Shown: in pieces, positions 1-8,360 of the stretch
Numbering within the stretch: the stretch's first letter is position 1
Layout of the letters: every line of letters begins with the position of its first letter
Assembly: GCA_036984305.1 (NCBI GenBank)
Contig: BQWY01000001.1
Coordinates: 1,571,501 to 1,635,500 of the forward strand
Origin: Nitrospira sp.
GTDB taxonomy: Bacteria > Nitrospirota > Nitrospiria > Nitrospirales > Nitrospiraceae
Direction of reading: 5' to 3'
Length of the DNA stretch: 64,000 bases
Program-made: the position numbers and the translations under genes
The notes under the pieces: generated by a model
Databases searched by the model: none
What the model saw: only the letters and a program-made list of their open reading frames with translations
What the model was told of the DNA's origin: nothing

Positions 1-99
1 GCCAGAGGCCCAAACGCACCGCTGGATCGCCGCTCCCTCTCTTGGGTACACTGCCTCTCCAATACATTCAACGAGTGGAGACGGTTGGAGCGCATCCGC

Positions 100-564
100 A
101 TGTTCGAGATTGTGCTGTTTGAACCTGAAATTCCTCCGAACACGGGCAACATTATCCGCCTGTGCGCCAATACAGGTGCGAACCTTCATCTCATCAAGCC
201 GATGGGATTCAGCCTCGAAGATCGGCTCCTGCGTCGAGCAGGGCTGGATTATCACGAATACGCGAATGTCATTGTCCATGACACGTGGAACGACTACGCG
301 AGGACCGCAAAAGAACATCGCCATTTTGCCGTCACGGTCAGAGGAACACGACGCTATGATCACGTCGCCTATAGACCCGGTGACGCGTTTGTGTTCGGGC
401 CTGAGACGTGCGGCTTACCCGCGGAAACATTGAACCGGTTCTCAGAATCCGAGCGACTGCGCGTGCCGATGGCAGAGCGCAGCCGGAGCATCAATCTGTG
501 CAATGCCGTCGCCGTCGTACTGTACGAAGCGTTACGGCAACTTGACTTCGGTTCCTACCGATAA
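100..564 (+). CDS. trmL: tRNA (cytidine(34)-2'-O)-methyltransferase (SPOUT family)
   Basis: A 154-residue SPOUT methyltransferase expected to 2'-O-methylate the wobble nucleotide of tRNA-Leu using SAM. The N-terminal EPEIPPNTGNIIRL motif, the central GPETCGLP loop and the C-terminal RVPMAERSRSINLCNA motif are the three conserved SPOUT/TrmL signatures that form the trefoil-knot SAM site. The length matches the family. I place the start at ATG 100 because GGAG lies at 87-90 with 9 nt spacing; an in-frame TTG at 85 overlaps that site and is less likely. It converges with the DnaJ-type gene downstream. Confidence 0.93.
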   Translation: MFEIVLFEPEIPPNTGNIIRLCANTGANLHLIKPMGFSLEDRLLRRAGLDYHEYANVIVHDTWNDYARTAKEHRHFAVTVRGTRRYDHVAYRPGDAFVFGPETCGLPAETLNRFSESERLRVPMAERSRSINLCNAVAVVLYEALRQLDFGSYR

Positions 565-661
565 CCCGCGATCAGAGATGACCCGAGCGCGAGTTGTGGA
601 CGGCTCGCGAGCGGATAGCGATCGGTACCAAAAAATGTTTCGATGTTCACGGAATACGTGT

Positions 662-1525
662 CTATACATCGTCCTCGGTGAGACATCGATCGAGCCCCTG
701 TTGTTCGGCAAAGAAGTATGCGTAGTGCATCGCGGCGAGATTGGCCACGCGTTCTTCCGCGTCCTCCCGAGTGTCCGCAAAAATAACCGGCAGGCTGAAC
801 CGAGCCGTCAGCGCGTCACGAAAGTCTGCCAGACCCTTCTTGTGGTACTCCGCCAGTCGCCCTGGAGCAGCATGAGCGGGCATCGTTCCCTCAATCACCA
901 GAAAGCGGTGCGGAAATTCGAGCAACGGCTCAATCTCGTGCAAGAAGCGTGGCCGGTTATCTGAGGGGTTGGAGAAGATGGTATTGAATTCTTCGATCCG
1001 GCGGCGTTCGACGCGGAATATCTCGGGGGCTTCGGCGATCGCATAGTCGCCGCCGGCGAGTTCGTCTCGCAACGTTCCGGCAATGCGCACGAAACCTTGA
1101 AATTGGTAGGGATCCTGCTCGCCTGAGTCCACGATGATGTGGATGGCGGGCACCATGCGTTTCGGCACCCCATGGCGGGAGATCATCAAGGGGGCCTGCG
1201 GGCCGCGCGGCCCTGAACCGCTCCGCGCGGCCTGCGGAGAACGTGGGGGCGTGGGACGCGGCGGTGGTGTCGTGGCGGAGCGACCAGGAGGCGGAGGGGC
1301 ATGCGCCGCGTCGTACCGTACCCGCGCTGACGGATCGCTCAACGTCTGATAGGCCTGGTTAATCGCCTGTGTTCGGATTTCTGCCTTGCGGTAGAGGGCT
1401 GGCGCATGGGTGAACCGGTCGGGGTGCCAGACTTGTAGCTGCTCCAGCCAGGCGCGTTTGATTTCCGCTTCGGTGGCTGTGGGTGCGAGTTCCAGGAGCA
1501 CGTAATAATTGACTGAGCGGTCCAT
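662..1525 (-). CDS. J-domain protein fused to an ERCC4-type nuclease domain
   Basis: A 287-residue protein with two unrelated domains. Residues about 5-70 are a J-domain with the HPD motif at 34-36, which normally stimulates Hsp70 ATPase. A Pro/Arg-rich linker (about 80-110) leads to residues about 125-275, which resemble an ERCC4/XPF nuclease core: IIVDSGEQDPYQF, then GGDYAI, then VERRRIEEF and RFLHEIE. The canonical ERKxxxD catalytic motif appears here as ERRRIEE, keeping charge but changing K and D. An in-frame GTG at 1540 is an alternative start. Domain identity is by motif reading; nuclease activity is inferred. Confidence 0.8.
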   Translation of the reverse strand: MDRSVNYYVLLELAPTATEAEIKRAWLEQLQVWHPDRFTHAPALYRKAEIRTQAINQAYQTLSDPSARVRYDAAHAPPPPGRSATTPPPRPTPPRSPQAARSGSGPRGPQAPLMISRHGVPKRMVPAIHIIVDSGEQDPYQFQGFVRIAGTLRDELAGGDYAIAEAPEIFRVERRRIEEFNTIFSNPSDNRPRFLHEIEPLLEFPHRFLVIEGTMPAHAAPGRLAEYHKKGLADFRDALTARFSLPVIFADTREDAEERVANLAAMHYAYFFAEQQGLDRCLTEDDV

Positions 1526-1689
1526 TTGATACGTCCACACCTACTTTCCCGGTGAGTGTAACCGGAGTGCGTGTGCCAGTGCCAGCCTCTCGACGATCAT
1601 TCCGACATCCATCGTGTCCCATGTATGAGAGGAACCAGCGGTGAAACCTAGGAGCCGTTGCCGTGGCTATGGTACACTGCCGGACTTTT

Positions 1690-3294
1690 ATGACGAGTGA
1701 TTTGACGGACCAGGGCGAATTAGCGGCGGCAACTGCGAAGCGACGAACCTTTGCCATTATTAGCCATCCGGATGCGGGAAAGACGACGCTGACGGAGAAG
1801 CTGTTGTTGTATTCGGGTTTGATCCGTACCGCTGGAATGGTGCGTGGGCGAAAGGGCGGCAAAGCCACTTCCTCGGACTGGATGGCCATGGAGCAGGAGC
1901 GAGGTATCTCGATCACAGCGTCCGCCATGCAGTTTCCGTATAAGGGTGCCATCATCAACCTGCTGGATACGCCAGGGCACCAAGACTTCTCGGAAGATAC
2001 GTACCGAACCCTCACTGCGGCTGACAGCGCCATCATGGTGATCGATGCGGCCAAAGGAGTAGAGGCCCAAACCCGCAAGCTATTCGCCGTGTGTCGGCTG
2101 CGAAAAATTCCCGTGCTGACTCTGATTAACAAGATGGACCTACCCGGGCGCCCGCCGCTGGACCTGATGACCGAAGTAGAAGAAGCACTGGAAATTCATG
2201 CCAGTGCCATGAACTGGCCGGTGGGATCCGGGAGCGACTTCACCGGCATCGTTGATCGAGGCGACACTCGGGTGCACCTCTTCCAGAGGACCGCGCCGGG
2301 CGGGGCCGCCAAAGCGGCCCTCGAAACGATGACCTTGGATGAGGTGGCGCAGAGCGGACGTGTGGCCGCGGACGTGGTGGAGCAAGTACGGCACGACTTG
2401 GAATTGATCGACATTGCCGGCAATCCATTTGCCCGTGAGCCGTTTCTCACCGGTGACGTGACGCCCGTCTTTTTCGCCTCCGCGCTCACGAACTTCGGTA
2501 TCGAGACGTTTTTGGATGCGTTCGTACGGCTGGCACCCAGTCCCGGCGCTCGTTTGGCTGAGCGGCTGGACGGGACCGACTTCTCGGTGGATCCGATTAC
2601 GACGCCGTTCAGCGCCTATGTATTTAAACTGCAGGCGAACATGAATCCCAAGCACCGGGACAGTACAGCGTTTCTCCGTGTCTGTTCGGGTCGCTTCGAG
2701 CGGGACATGGTGGTCCTGCATCATCGGCTGGGAAAGGAGGTCCGCCTGTCGAGGCCACACAGCCTGGTGGCCCAGGACCGAACGACGGTAGAAGTGGCAT
2801 TTCCTGGGGACATCATCGGGATCATCAATCCGAGCGTCTTCGCAATCGGCGATACCGTCTCGGTTGAGGGCGGCTTCAATTTCAAACCGTTGCCGCAGTT
2901 CCAACCCGAGGTCTTTGCGCGCATCCGTCCGAGTGACGTTGGAAAGCGAAAGGCCTTTGACAAAGGGATGTCCCAAATGGCGCAGGAAGGGACGGTGCAA
3001 ATCATGCGAAGTCACAACGAATTGGAGTCGTTTGTGGCTGCGGTGGGGCGTCTCCAGTTCGATGTCCTGCAATTTCGCTTGCGCGAGGAATATCGCGTCG
3101 AAACGGTACTCGAGCCGTTGCCGTATACTTGCAGCGCCTGGCTCGATGGCGATCCGGCGACGTTCAAGCCCCCCAGTACCTCGATGGTGGTGAAGGACCA
3201 GCGGGGCCGATTGGTCGTCTTGTTTGCCGACCAGGTGATGAAGAACATCGCTCGGAAGGTCAATCCTGATCACGTCTTGTTGGACATGGGATAG
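1690..3294 (+). CDS. prfC: Peptide chain release factor 3 (RF3)
   Basis: A translational GTPase that recycles RF1/RF2 from the ribosome after termination. Visible motifs are G1 HPDAGKTT (about residues 26-33), the switch I region with ERGISITASAMQF, G3 DTPGHQDF and G4 NKMD, followed by the EF-G-like domains II and III. From ATG 1690 the protein is 534 residues, close to the roughly 529 usual for RF3. GTG 1663 with GGAG at 1651-1654 is a possible longer start, but a -10-like TACACT at 1673-1678 would lie downstream of it, which favours 1690. Confidence 0.95.
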   Translation: MTSDLTDQGELAAATAKRRTFAIISHPDAGKTTLTEKLLLYSGLIRTAGMVRGRKGGKATSSDWMAMEQERGISITASAMQFPYKGAIINLLDTPGHQDFSEDTYRTLTAADSAIMVIDAAKGVEAQTRKLFAVCRLRKIPVLTLINKMDLPGRPPLDLMTEVEEALEIHASAMNWPVGSGSDFTGIVDRGDTRVHLFQRTAPGGAAKAALETMTLDEVAQSGRVAADVVEQVRHDLELIDIAGNPFAREPFLTGDVTPVFFASALTNFGIETFLDAFVRLAPSPGARLAERLDGTDFSVDPITTPFSAYVFKLQANMNPKHRDSTAFLRVCSGRFERDMVVLHHRLGKEVRLSRPHSLVAQDRTTVEVAFPGDIIGIINPSVFAIGDTVSVEGGFNFKPLPQFQPEVFARIRPSDVGKRKAFDKGMSQMAQEGTVQIMRSHNELESFVAAVGRLQFDVLQFRLREEYRVETVLEPLPYTCSAWLDGDPATFKPPSTSMVVKDQRGRLVVLFADQVMKNIARKVNPDHVLLDMG

Positions 3295-3353
3295 CGAGGG
3301 GGCACATCCTGGTCCCGATGGTCCGCATCTCGAGCCGGAAAGAGGGAACGTAC

Positions 3354-3821
3354 ATGCTCGCTCGAATTCTTCGTCTGTCGGCAAAGCCTGGTCGTGCCTC
3401 GAGAGTCCCCCTTGGTGCTTCCCATGCGGCCATCGCGCTGGCGACCGTCATGTTTGGCTGGGCAGCGTCTGGCTGTGTGCCTCTGGTCGTCGGAGCGGCC
3501 GGGGGTGTGGCTGGCGCCGTCTACGTCATGGGAAAGTTGACCGATGAACTTCCACACGACGTTCCCACCGTGCATCGCGCAACGGTCCTGGCCCTGAAGG
3601 ATCTCGATCTCACGCCGTCGGAAGATCGCGTCGACAAGCTGTCGGCCCATGTAGAATCGGTCTTCGCAGACGGCGAACGCGTGTGGATTGATTTGGACAC
3701 GGTCATGGACTCGCATACGTCACTGACGATACGGGTGGGTCTGACCGGCAATGAAACGCGTGCCCGCCGGATTCATGACGCTATCAAGCGTCATTTACCA
3801 GGGGGTTCCACGCCCTCATAG
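3354..3821 (+). CDS. DUF3568-like small lipoprotein
   Basis: A 155-residue protein with a basic N-terminus, a hydrophobic stretch and the lipobox-like end WAASGC near residue 38, then a Gly/Ala-rich segment (VVGAAGGVAGAVYVMG) typical of DUF3568 proteins. The rest is a mixed alpha/beta domain with no catalytic motif. Probably anchored in the envelope; function unknown. ATG 3354 follows an AGAGGGA ribosome site. It lies 59 nt after prfC on the same strand. Confidence 0.75.
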   Translation: MLARILRLSAKPGRASRVPLGASHAAIALATVMFGWAASGCVPLVVGAAGGVAGAVYVMGKLTDELPHDVPTVHRATVLALKDLDLTPSEDRVDKLSAHVESVFADGERVWIDLDTVMDSHTSLTIRVGLTGNETRARRIHDAIKRHLPGGSTPS

Positions 3822-4111
3822 CATAGCGTTCCGGCGCAACAGCTGGATGATCGCTAGTCCGATGCTTTTGACAATACGCATGTTTTAGCTGCGAGACGAG
3901 GCACTGCGCCGCGCGATCTGGTGATTCCCCCAGTAGGCCCGCCTACGTTCCTGTGGTACGGTTCCCCTGTCTCGTTCGCCGAGTCATAAGCACCATCCTG
4001 ACCAGTTTAGAAGCGGGTCGAGCACGAATCGCCGTCTTGTCGTTTACCGCCCGTGAGCGCGTTTAGAGCATTTGTCGCCATTACCCATAGGAAAGGAATG
4101 GAGGTTGCCTC

Positions 4112-4540
4112 ATGCAGATTTCAACCGGAAAGCAAGTGAGCTTCGAGTATACGTTGAAGTTGGACGATCAGTCCGTCGTGGACACGAACGTGGGCAAGGA
4201 ACCATTGACGTACACGCATGGTGGTGAACGACTGATACACGGCTTACAAAAAGGTTTGGAGGGGATGACCGCCGGGGATACCAGAACCGTCACGGTTTCG
4301 CCCGACGAAGGTTATGGAGGAGTCGACCCAGAAGCGTTCCGTGAGGTGGACAAGGAACTGGTTCCTGAAACAGCGAGAAAGGTAGGGGCACAATTGCAGG
4401 GTAAGACGCAAGAGGGCAAAGAGGTCTTCCCGAGGGTGGCTGAGGTGAAAGGGGAGAAGATCATACTTGACTTTAATCATCCCCTGGCAGGAAAGACGTT
4501 ACACTTCGATGTGAAAGTATTGAATGTCTCTCAGGGCTAA
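4112..4540 (+). CDS. FKBP-type peptidyl-prolyl cis-trans isomerase (SlyD-like)
   Basis: A 142-residue FKBP-fold isomerase that catalyses cis-trans isomerisation of prolyl bonds, probably as a cytosolic chaperone since no signal peptide is seen. The start GKQVSFEYTLKL, the LIHGLQKGLEGM loop and the inserted flap domain (about residues 70-120) followed by FNHPLAGKTLHFDVKV match SlyD-like FKBPs. The His-rich nickel-binding tail of E. coli SlyD is absent. ATG 4112 has GGAATGGAGG upstream. Confidence 0.9.
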   Translation: MQISTGKQVSFEYTLKLDDQSVVDTNVGKEPLTYTHGGERLIHGLQKGLEGMTAGDTRTVTVSPDEGYGGVDPEAFREVDKELVPETARKVGAQLQGKTQEGKEVFPRVAEVKGEKIILDFNHPLAGKTLHFDVKVLNVSQG

Positions 4541-4642
4541 TGGGATTGCGATTTTGTCGTACAACGGCTAAGGAGTAAACTCACCGGCTGGTAACGGAGA
4601 GCGGCTCGCAACACTTTGAAATTGTACGTCTTTCTTACTTTC

Positions 4643-4672
4643 TTGAAAGGCAGAAAGTCGGAAGTGTACAGT
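4643..4672 (+). promoter_or_regulatory. Possible sigma-70 promoter for the 4707 gene
   Basis: TTGAAA at 4643-4648 and TACAGT at 4667-4672 are separated by 18 bp, 35 bp ahead of the putative lipoprotein start. Read by eye; moderate match only. Confidence 0.35.
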
Positions 4673-4706
4673 CTCCTCGGGTATCCTGAGCGCTCGCGAG
4701 GCCTGG

Positions 4707-5204
4707 GTGGGAAACGGTGTGCGGTCAATCACGATTCGGGTAGGCGTCACGATCTGCCTATTCGGCTTGGTCCCCCTGGACATGTCCGGATGCAGCGATG
4801 GAACTGCCACTTCCCCGGAGGCAGGGCTAACGAGCGTGGCCGGAGCCGACTCTGACAGGAATGGAGTACGGGACGACATTGACGCCTATATCGATCAGAC
4901 ATACGCGGACGCGGGAACTCGAACGGCCCTCCGCCAATACGGACGGGCCGTGCAAGGCGCGATGCTCGACGCTGACAATGCCGTCCTCTCGCTTACGCAC
5001 GCCATCGAGCGGTTCCGGGCGATCGAGTGCGTGATGGCCCGACGGCCGAATGACTTTCCAGCGGTGTTCAGCGACCTGCGCTCGCGAATCCTCGACACAG
5101 ATGCACGGACGAAGGCCTATCTGCAGGCCGATGGCCAAGTGAAGGCGAATACACCGTCGCTTCTGCCGGCCGATCGATGGTTGTCCGCATGCACCACATC
5201 CTGA
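4707..5204 (+). CDS. Hypothetical secreted or lipoprotein with DxDxNGxxDD motif
   Basis: A 165-residue protein of unknown function starting at GTG 4707 behind GAGG. A hydrophobic N-terminal segment ends in MSGC, a plausible lipobox around residue 29. Directly after it is DSDRNGVRDDIDAYI, a calcium-loop-like acidic motif seen in many secreted proteins. It ends inside the start of the next gene (28-nt overlap), so the two are probably co-transcribed and may act together in the envelope. Confidence 0.6.
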   Translation: MGNGVRSITIRVGVTICLFGLVPLDMSGCSDGTATSPEAGLTSVAGADSDRNGVRDDIDAYIDQTYADAGTRTALRQYGRAVQGAMLDADNAVLSLTHAIERFRAIECVMARRPNDFPAVFSDLRSRILDTDARTKAYLQADGQVKANTPSLLPADRWLSACTTS

Positions 5205-6088
5205 CCGTACCGACGGCGGTGCGAACGTTCTCCCGGATGCTGTGTGGATTGGCCGTACTGCTGTTGCCTTGGCCGTCTCTTGCGGCGGGCCAGGTGACGG
5301 CACAAGTGGCTTGCAGCAACCCCTCTGCTTCCAGAATCGAGGTGTTTTATGTGAACGGTGTGACGACGACCCTGGATGAGGCGCGTGTCAATGCCGGCTA
5401 CTTGGAGAGGGAATTCCTCAGTAGGCTATCCGGATTCCCCGCGGAGTTGCAAGCCGTTTGTTATGAATTTCAATTGAATTACAACCCGACGGATGGGGAG
5501 ATGGGGGATTTTGCCGAGGCCGGGCAGCAGCGCGTTGGTCTCTCGCCCACGGCGTTCTGGCAGGGATTGCACAGCGCGGTGGTGTTCGCACCTCTTCTCG
5601 GAGAACTCCAGCAGCGGGTGGCCAGCGCGAGCCAAATTGACCAGTCGGCCATTGACCAACATGCCGCTCGCTACCGCCAAGAGATTCTTCCGCCTTCCTG
5701 CCGGCGCGTGCTCGTGGTCCCGCATTCGCAAGGCAATCTCTATACGAATGCCGCAGTCGATTTGGTGTATACCGGGCCGCAACCCATCCCGGCTGCAGGG
5801 TCACTAAAAATCGTCGGCGTGGCCACTCCCGCTTCGATAGTGAAAGGCGATGGCCGTTACCGCACTTCGTCGGGGGATAGCTTGATCAACGCGATTCGGC
5901 TAACTTTCCCATCGACGCTTCCGGCTAATACGAGTTGGGGGCCGATGCTCCTCCCCTTGCTGACGCCGATGTATTCAGGGGGTCATAGTTTCATCGGGTA
6001 TCTGACCTTTGATCCTAGTCGAACCGACGTTCTGGCGGATATGCAAGCCAGTCTGCTCGAGCTCATGGCCGCCAATCCCTGCCCCTAA
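5177..6088 (+). CDS. Secreted protein with alpha/beta-hydrolase-like nucleophile motif
   Basis: A 303-residue exported protein: a signal peptide ends near PSLAAGQ (about residue 37). The sequence VLVVPHSQGNLYTNAAVD has the look of a serine-hydrolase nucleophile elbow (HSQGN, G replaced by N at the last place) at the expected distance into the protein. The other triad residues cannot be assigned by eye, although a late GGHSF could supply a His. ATG 5189 is an alternative start. It overlaps the preceding small lipoprotein gene. Function unknown; an esterase or lipase-like role is only a suggestion. Confidence 0.7.
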   Translation: MVVRMHHILTVPTAVRTFSRMLCGLAVLLLPWPSLAAGQVTAQVACSNPSASRIEVFYVNGVTTTLDEARVNAGYLEREFLSRLSGFPAELQAVCYEFQLNYNPTDGEMGDFAEAGQQRVGLSPTAFWQGLHSAVVFAPLLGELQQRVASASQIDQSAIDQHAARYRQEILPPSCRRVLVVPHSQGNLYTNAAVDLVYTGPQPIPAAGSLKIVGVATPASIVKGDGRYRTSSGDSLINAIRLTFPSTLPANTSWGPMLLPLLTPMYSGGHSFIGYLTFDPSRTDVLADMQASLLELMAANPCP

Positions 6089-6150
6089 TCCGCATCGGCG
6101 TGAGGTTCCGTTCGCAGCCCTGCCTTCCGATTCAGAGGATATGGTTCATC

Positions 6151-6185
6151 TATACTTGACAGATCATCAAGTATACAGGTATATG
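6151..6185 (+). promoter_or_regulatory. Promoter with embedded perfect 9-bp inverted-repeat operator
   Basis: TATACTTGA at 6151-6159 and TCAAGTATA at 6167-6175 form a perfect inverted repeat with a 7-bp spacer. The left arm overlaps a -35 box TTGACA (6156-6161); an 18-bp spacer leads to TATATG (6180-6185). The regulator gene begins at 6194, so transcription would start almost at the start codon (leaderless or very short leader). The position suggests autorepression by the product of the next gene. Confidence 0.7.
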
Positions 6186-6193
6186 GCCATGTC

Positions 6194-7411
6194 ATGAGTG
6201 AACGAGGCCGAGCGGAGCCGGCAGAAAACATTGAGAATCGGCTGCGCCACGTGCGGATGGCGCGGGGTCTGTCGCAGACGGAATTGGCGAAGCGCTCGGG
6301 GATCACCCGCCAAGCCGTGTGCGCGATCGAAGGCAATCAATATTTGCCGACCACAGCGGTAGCGCTTCGATTGGCCGGTGTCCTGCACTGCCGTATTGAA
6401 GACATCTTCAGTTTGTTGACGAGCGGCGAAGAAATCGAGGGCGACGTCGTCGGAGGGGATGGCGTCGAGTCGCCATCGATTCTTCATCAGCGTGTCAAAG
6501 TGACGCAGGTCGGCGAATCCGTGATCGTGAGGCCTCTCACACAACTGGGCGAAGTCCTCACCTATACGATTCCGGCAGATGGCGTCGTGTCGGGAGTGAC
6601 CTCGCGAAGCTCGAAATATGGACATCCACGGGTGCGGGTGCGGTTGTGGCGTGAGTGGTCGGCCATTCGAGAGGAAATCGCCGTCGCTGGATGCGATCCC
6701 GCCGTGTTCCTGGCGGGAGATCATTTGCGGCGCCGCCAGCATGGGGCCTCGGTCGTGGGATGGATGGCGGGAAGTTCGGCCGCCGTCGAGGCGTTGAAAC
6801 GGGGCGAGGTCCACGTTGCCGGAGTGCACGTCGTGGACCGAAAGACCGGGGAATCGAATTTGCCGTACCTCCGACAACGTCTCGATCCAAAGCGGTACGC
6901 GGTCGTGACGTTTGCCTCCTGGGAGCAGGGGTGGCTGGTCCGCCGCGGCAATCCGAAGCATATTCGTCAAGCCGGCGATTTGGCGCGGAAGGACGTGAGA
7001 TTCGTGAACCGCGAGGCCGGCGCCGGCGCGCGGCTCCTCCTCGATCAACAGCTGGCTGACGCAGGCATCAAACCGACGCAGGTTGCGGGCTATCGCTCGC
7101 ATCTCGGATCTCACTTTGCCGTGGCTCGGGCCGTCGCGGATGGGGTGGCGGACGTCGGGGTCGGTGTGGGTGCGGCGGCCGCCGCGTTTCAACTCGACTT
7201 CATCCCGCTGCAGGCCGAGCGGTACGATCTCGTCATACCGAATGCATTCTTGAACACGCATCCCTCCATGCGTCAATTGCTCGATACCATTGTCAGCCGT
7301 CCCTTCAGATCGGAGATTGAGGCGCTCGGGGGGTACGATACGCGGGAGACGGGGAAGCTCTGGACCCTGTCTGAGAAAGGGCGGCTTGATAAAACAGCCA
7401 TCTCAGTGTGA
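6194..7411 (+). CDS. XRE-type transcriptional regulator fused to a PBP-like ligand-sensing domain
   Basis: A 405-residue one-component regulator. Residues about 13-70 form an XRE helix-turn-helix (RMARGLSQTELAKRSGITRQ). The C-terminal half (about 115-390) resembles a periplasmic-binding-protein fold used as an intracellular sensor (ending DLVIPNAFLNTHPSMRQLLDTI). Proteins of this architecture are usually linked to molybdate or tungstate genes. Here it is followed 25 nt later by a ModA-type protein and heads the oxyanion island. The palindrome over its own promoter is the likely target. The ligand is inferred to be an oxyanion; it could also sense a molybdopterin-related molecule. Confidence 0.85.
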   Translation: MSERGRAEPAENIENRLRHVRMARGLSQTELAKRSGITRQAVCAIEGNQYLPTTAVALRLAGVLHCRIEDIFSLLTSGEEIEGDVVGGDGVESPSILHQRVKVTQVGESVIVRPLTQLGEVLTYTIPADGVVSGVTSRSSKYGHPRVRVRLWREWSAIREEIAVAGCDPAVFLAGDHLRRRQHGASVVGWMAGSSAAVEALKRGEVHVAGVHVVDRKTGESNLPYLRQRLDPKRYAVVTFASWEQGWLVRRGNPKHIRQAGDLARKDVRFVNREAGAGARLLLDQQLADAGIKPTQVAGYRSHLGSHFAVARAVADGVADVGVGVGAAAAAFQLDFIPLQAERYDLVIPNAFLNTHPSMRQLLDTIVSRPFRSEIEALGGYDTRETGKLWTLSEKGRLDKTAISV

Positions 7412-7436
7412 CGTTGAAAGACGGAGGAACCCAACG

Positions 7437-8282
7437 ATGAAGCGCAATGGGCTCACAGTATCGCTTGCGGTCCAACTTGTGATCGTGACCTTGTGGAGTG
7501 GAATGCCCTTCGCAGCCGAGCGGGAGACGCTGGTGATCGCGGCCTCGCCGAGCCTGACCGCTCCGCTCAGGGCGCTTGCTGAGGGCTATGAACAGACCCA
7601 TCCCCAGGTTCATGTACGTCTCCATTTCGACAATGGCCTTAAACTGAGGGGGATGATCGCGGGCATGCAAAATAGTCCATCCGGGAAATTTGGCATCGAG
7701 AAGGGGCCGATCCATCTCGTGGCTCCCGGTGGAGACGAACTGATCGCCAGACTCGAATCGAAGTATTATGTGCTGCCCGGGACCAAGCACGAGTACGCAG
7801 AAGAGCGGGTGGTGCTCGTCGTGCCGGAATCATTGGTGGACGCTCCCAATTCCTTTGAATCCCTCGTTCAATCCAAACACCTTCGGGTTGCGATTGCGGA
7901 TCCGGAGCGGACGAACTTGGGCGCCCAGACGCAGGGGATCTTGGATGCCTATGGAATTAGAGGGAAGGTCGCGCTTCACGAGGCCAGTGATTTTCGAGGC
8001 GTATTGGACCACATGCTACGGGGGGATGCCGACGCGGGGATCATCTACATGCATCAGGCCGTCAAGGAGCAGGAACGCGTCCGGATCGCGGCGGTCGCTG
8101 ACCGGGGTTATCGGCCAATCGTCCATTCCATGGCAATGGAGCGCTACTGTCCGAACCGAGCACTATGCAAAGATTTTCTGGCCTATGTCCAATCCTCCGA
8201 GGGACAGCAATGCGTCCGGCTGACAGGGTACGCGGCCCCATCCGGTATCAAGAACCTGGTCGCAACTCCTCAAAAGGAGTGA
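7437..8282 (+). CDS. Divergent ModA-type substrate-binding protein (1)
   Basis: A 281-residue secreted binding protein with a signal peptide ending near PFAAERE. It opens with VIAASPSLTAPLRAL, the ModA fold start, and has the DADAGIIYMHQ segment typical of the hinge region. The usual GAPxDVF motif is replaced by a GPIHLVAPGGDELIARL stretch, so it may bind a different oxyanion from classical ModA. ATG 7437 follows GGAGG (7423-7427). It is the first member of the first binding protein/lipoprotein/porin set and is co-directional with the regulator. Confidence 0.82.
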   Translation: MKRNGLTVSLAVQLVIVTLWSGMPFAAERETLVIAASPSLTAPLRALAEGYEQTHPQVHVRLHFDNGLKLRGMIAGMQNSPSGKFGIEKGPIHLVAPGGDELIARLESKYYVLPGTKHEYAEERVVLVVPESLVDAPNSFESLVQSKHLRVAIADPERTNLGAQTQGILDAYGIRGKVALHEASDFRGVLDHMLRGDADAGIIYMHQAVKEQERVRIAAVADRGYRPIVHSMAMERYCPNRALCKDFLAYVQSSEGQQCVRLTGYAAPSGIKNLVATPQKE

Positions 8283-8303
8283 GCAATTTTTTTATGATGT
8301 GTG

Positions 8304-8314
8304 TCAAGTATACA
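8304..8314. promoter_or_regulatory. Half-site of the island operator (TCAAGTATACA)
   Basis: The 11-mer TCAAGTATACA is identical to 6167-6177 in the regulator promoter. It lies between the binding-protein and lipoprotein genes, ahead of a TATAAG (8319-8324). No matching left arm is present, so this may be a weak or half site. Confidence 0.4.
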
Positions 8315-8360
8315 AGACTATAAGTTAATCATGATGAATTACTTACGGAAGGAGCGAGAG

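Noticed and set aside
2140-3384. Long reverse-strand frame of over 400 codons opposite prfC
   Set aside because: It is the antisense shadow of prfC; composition is His/Arg-rich and no family motif appears.
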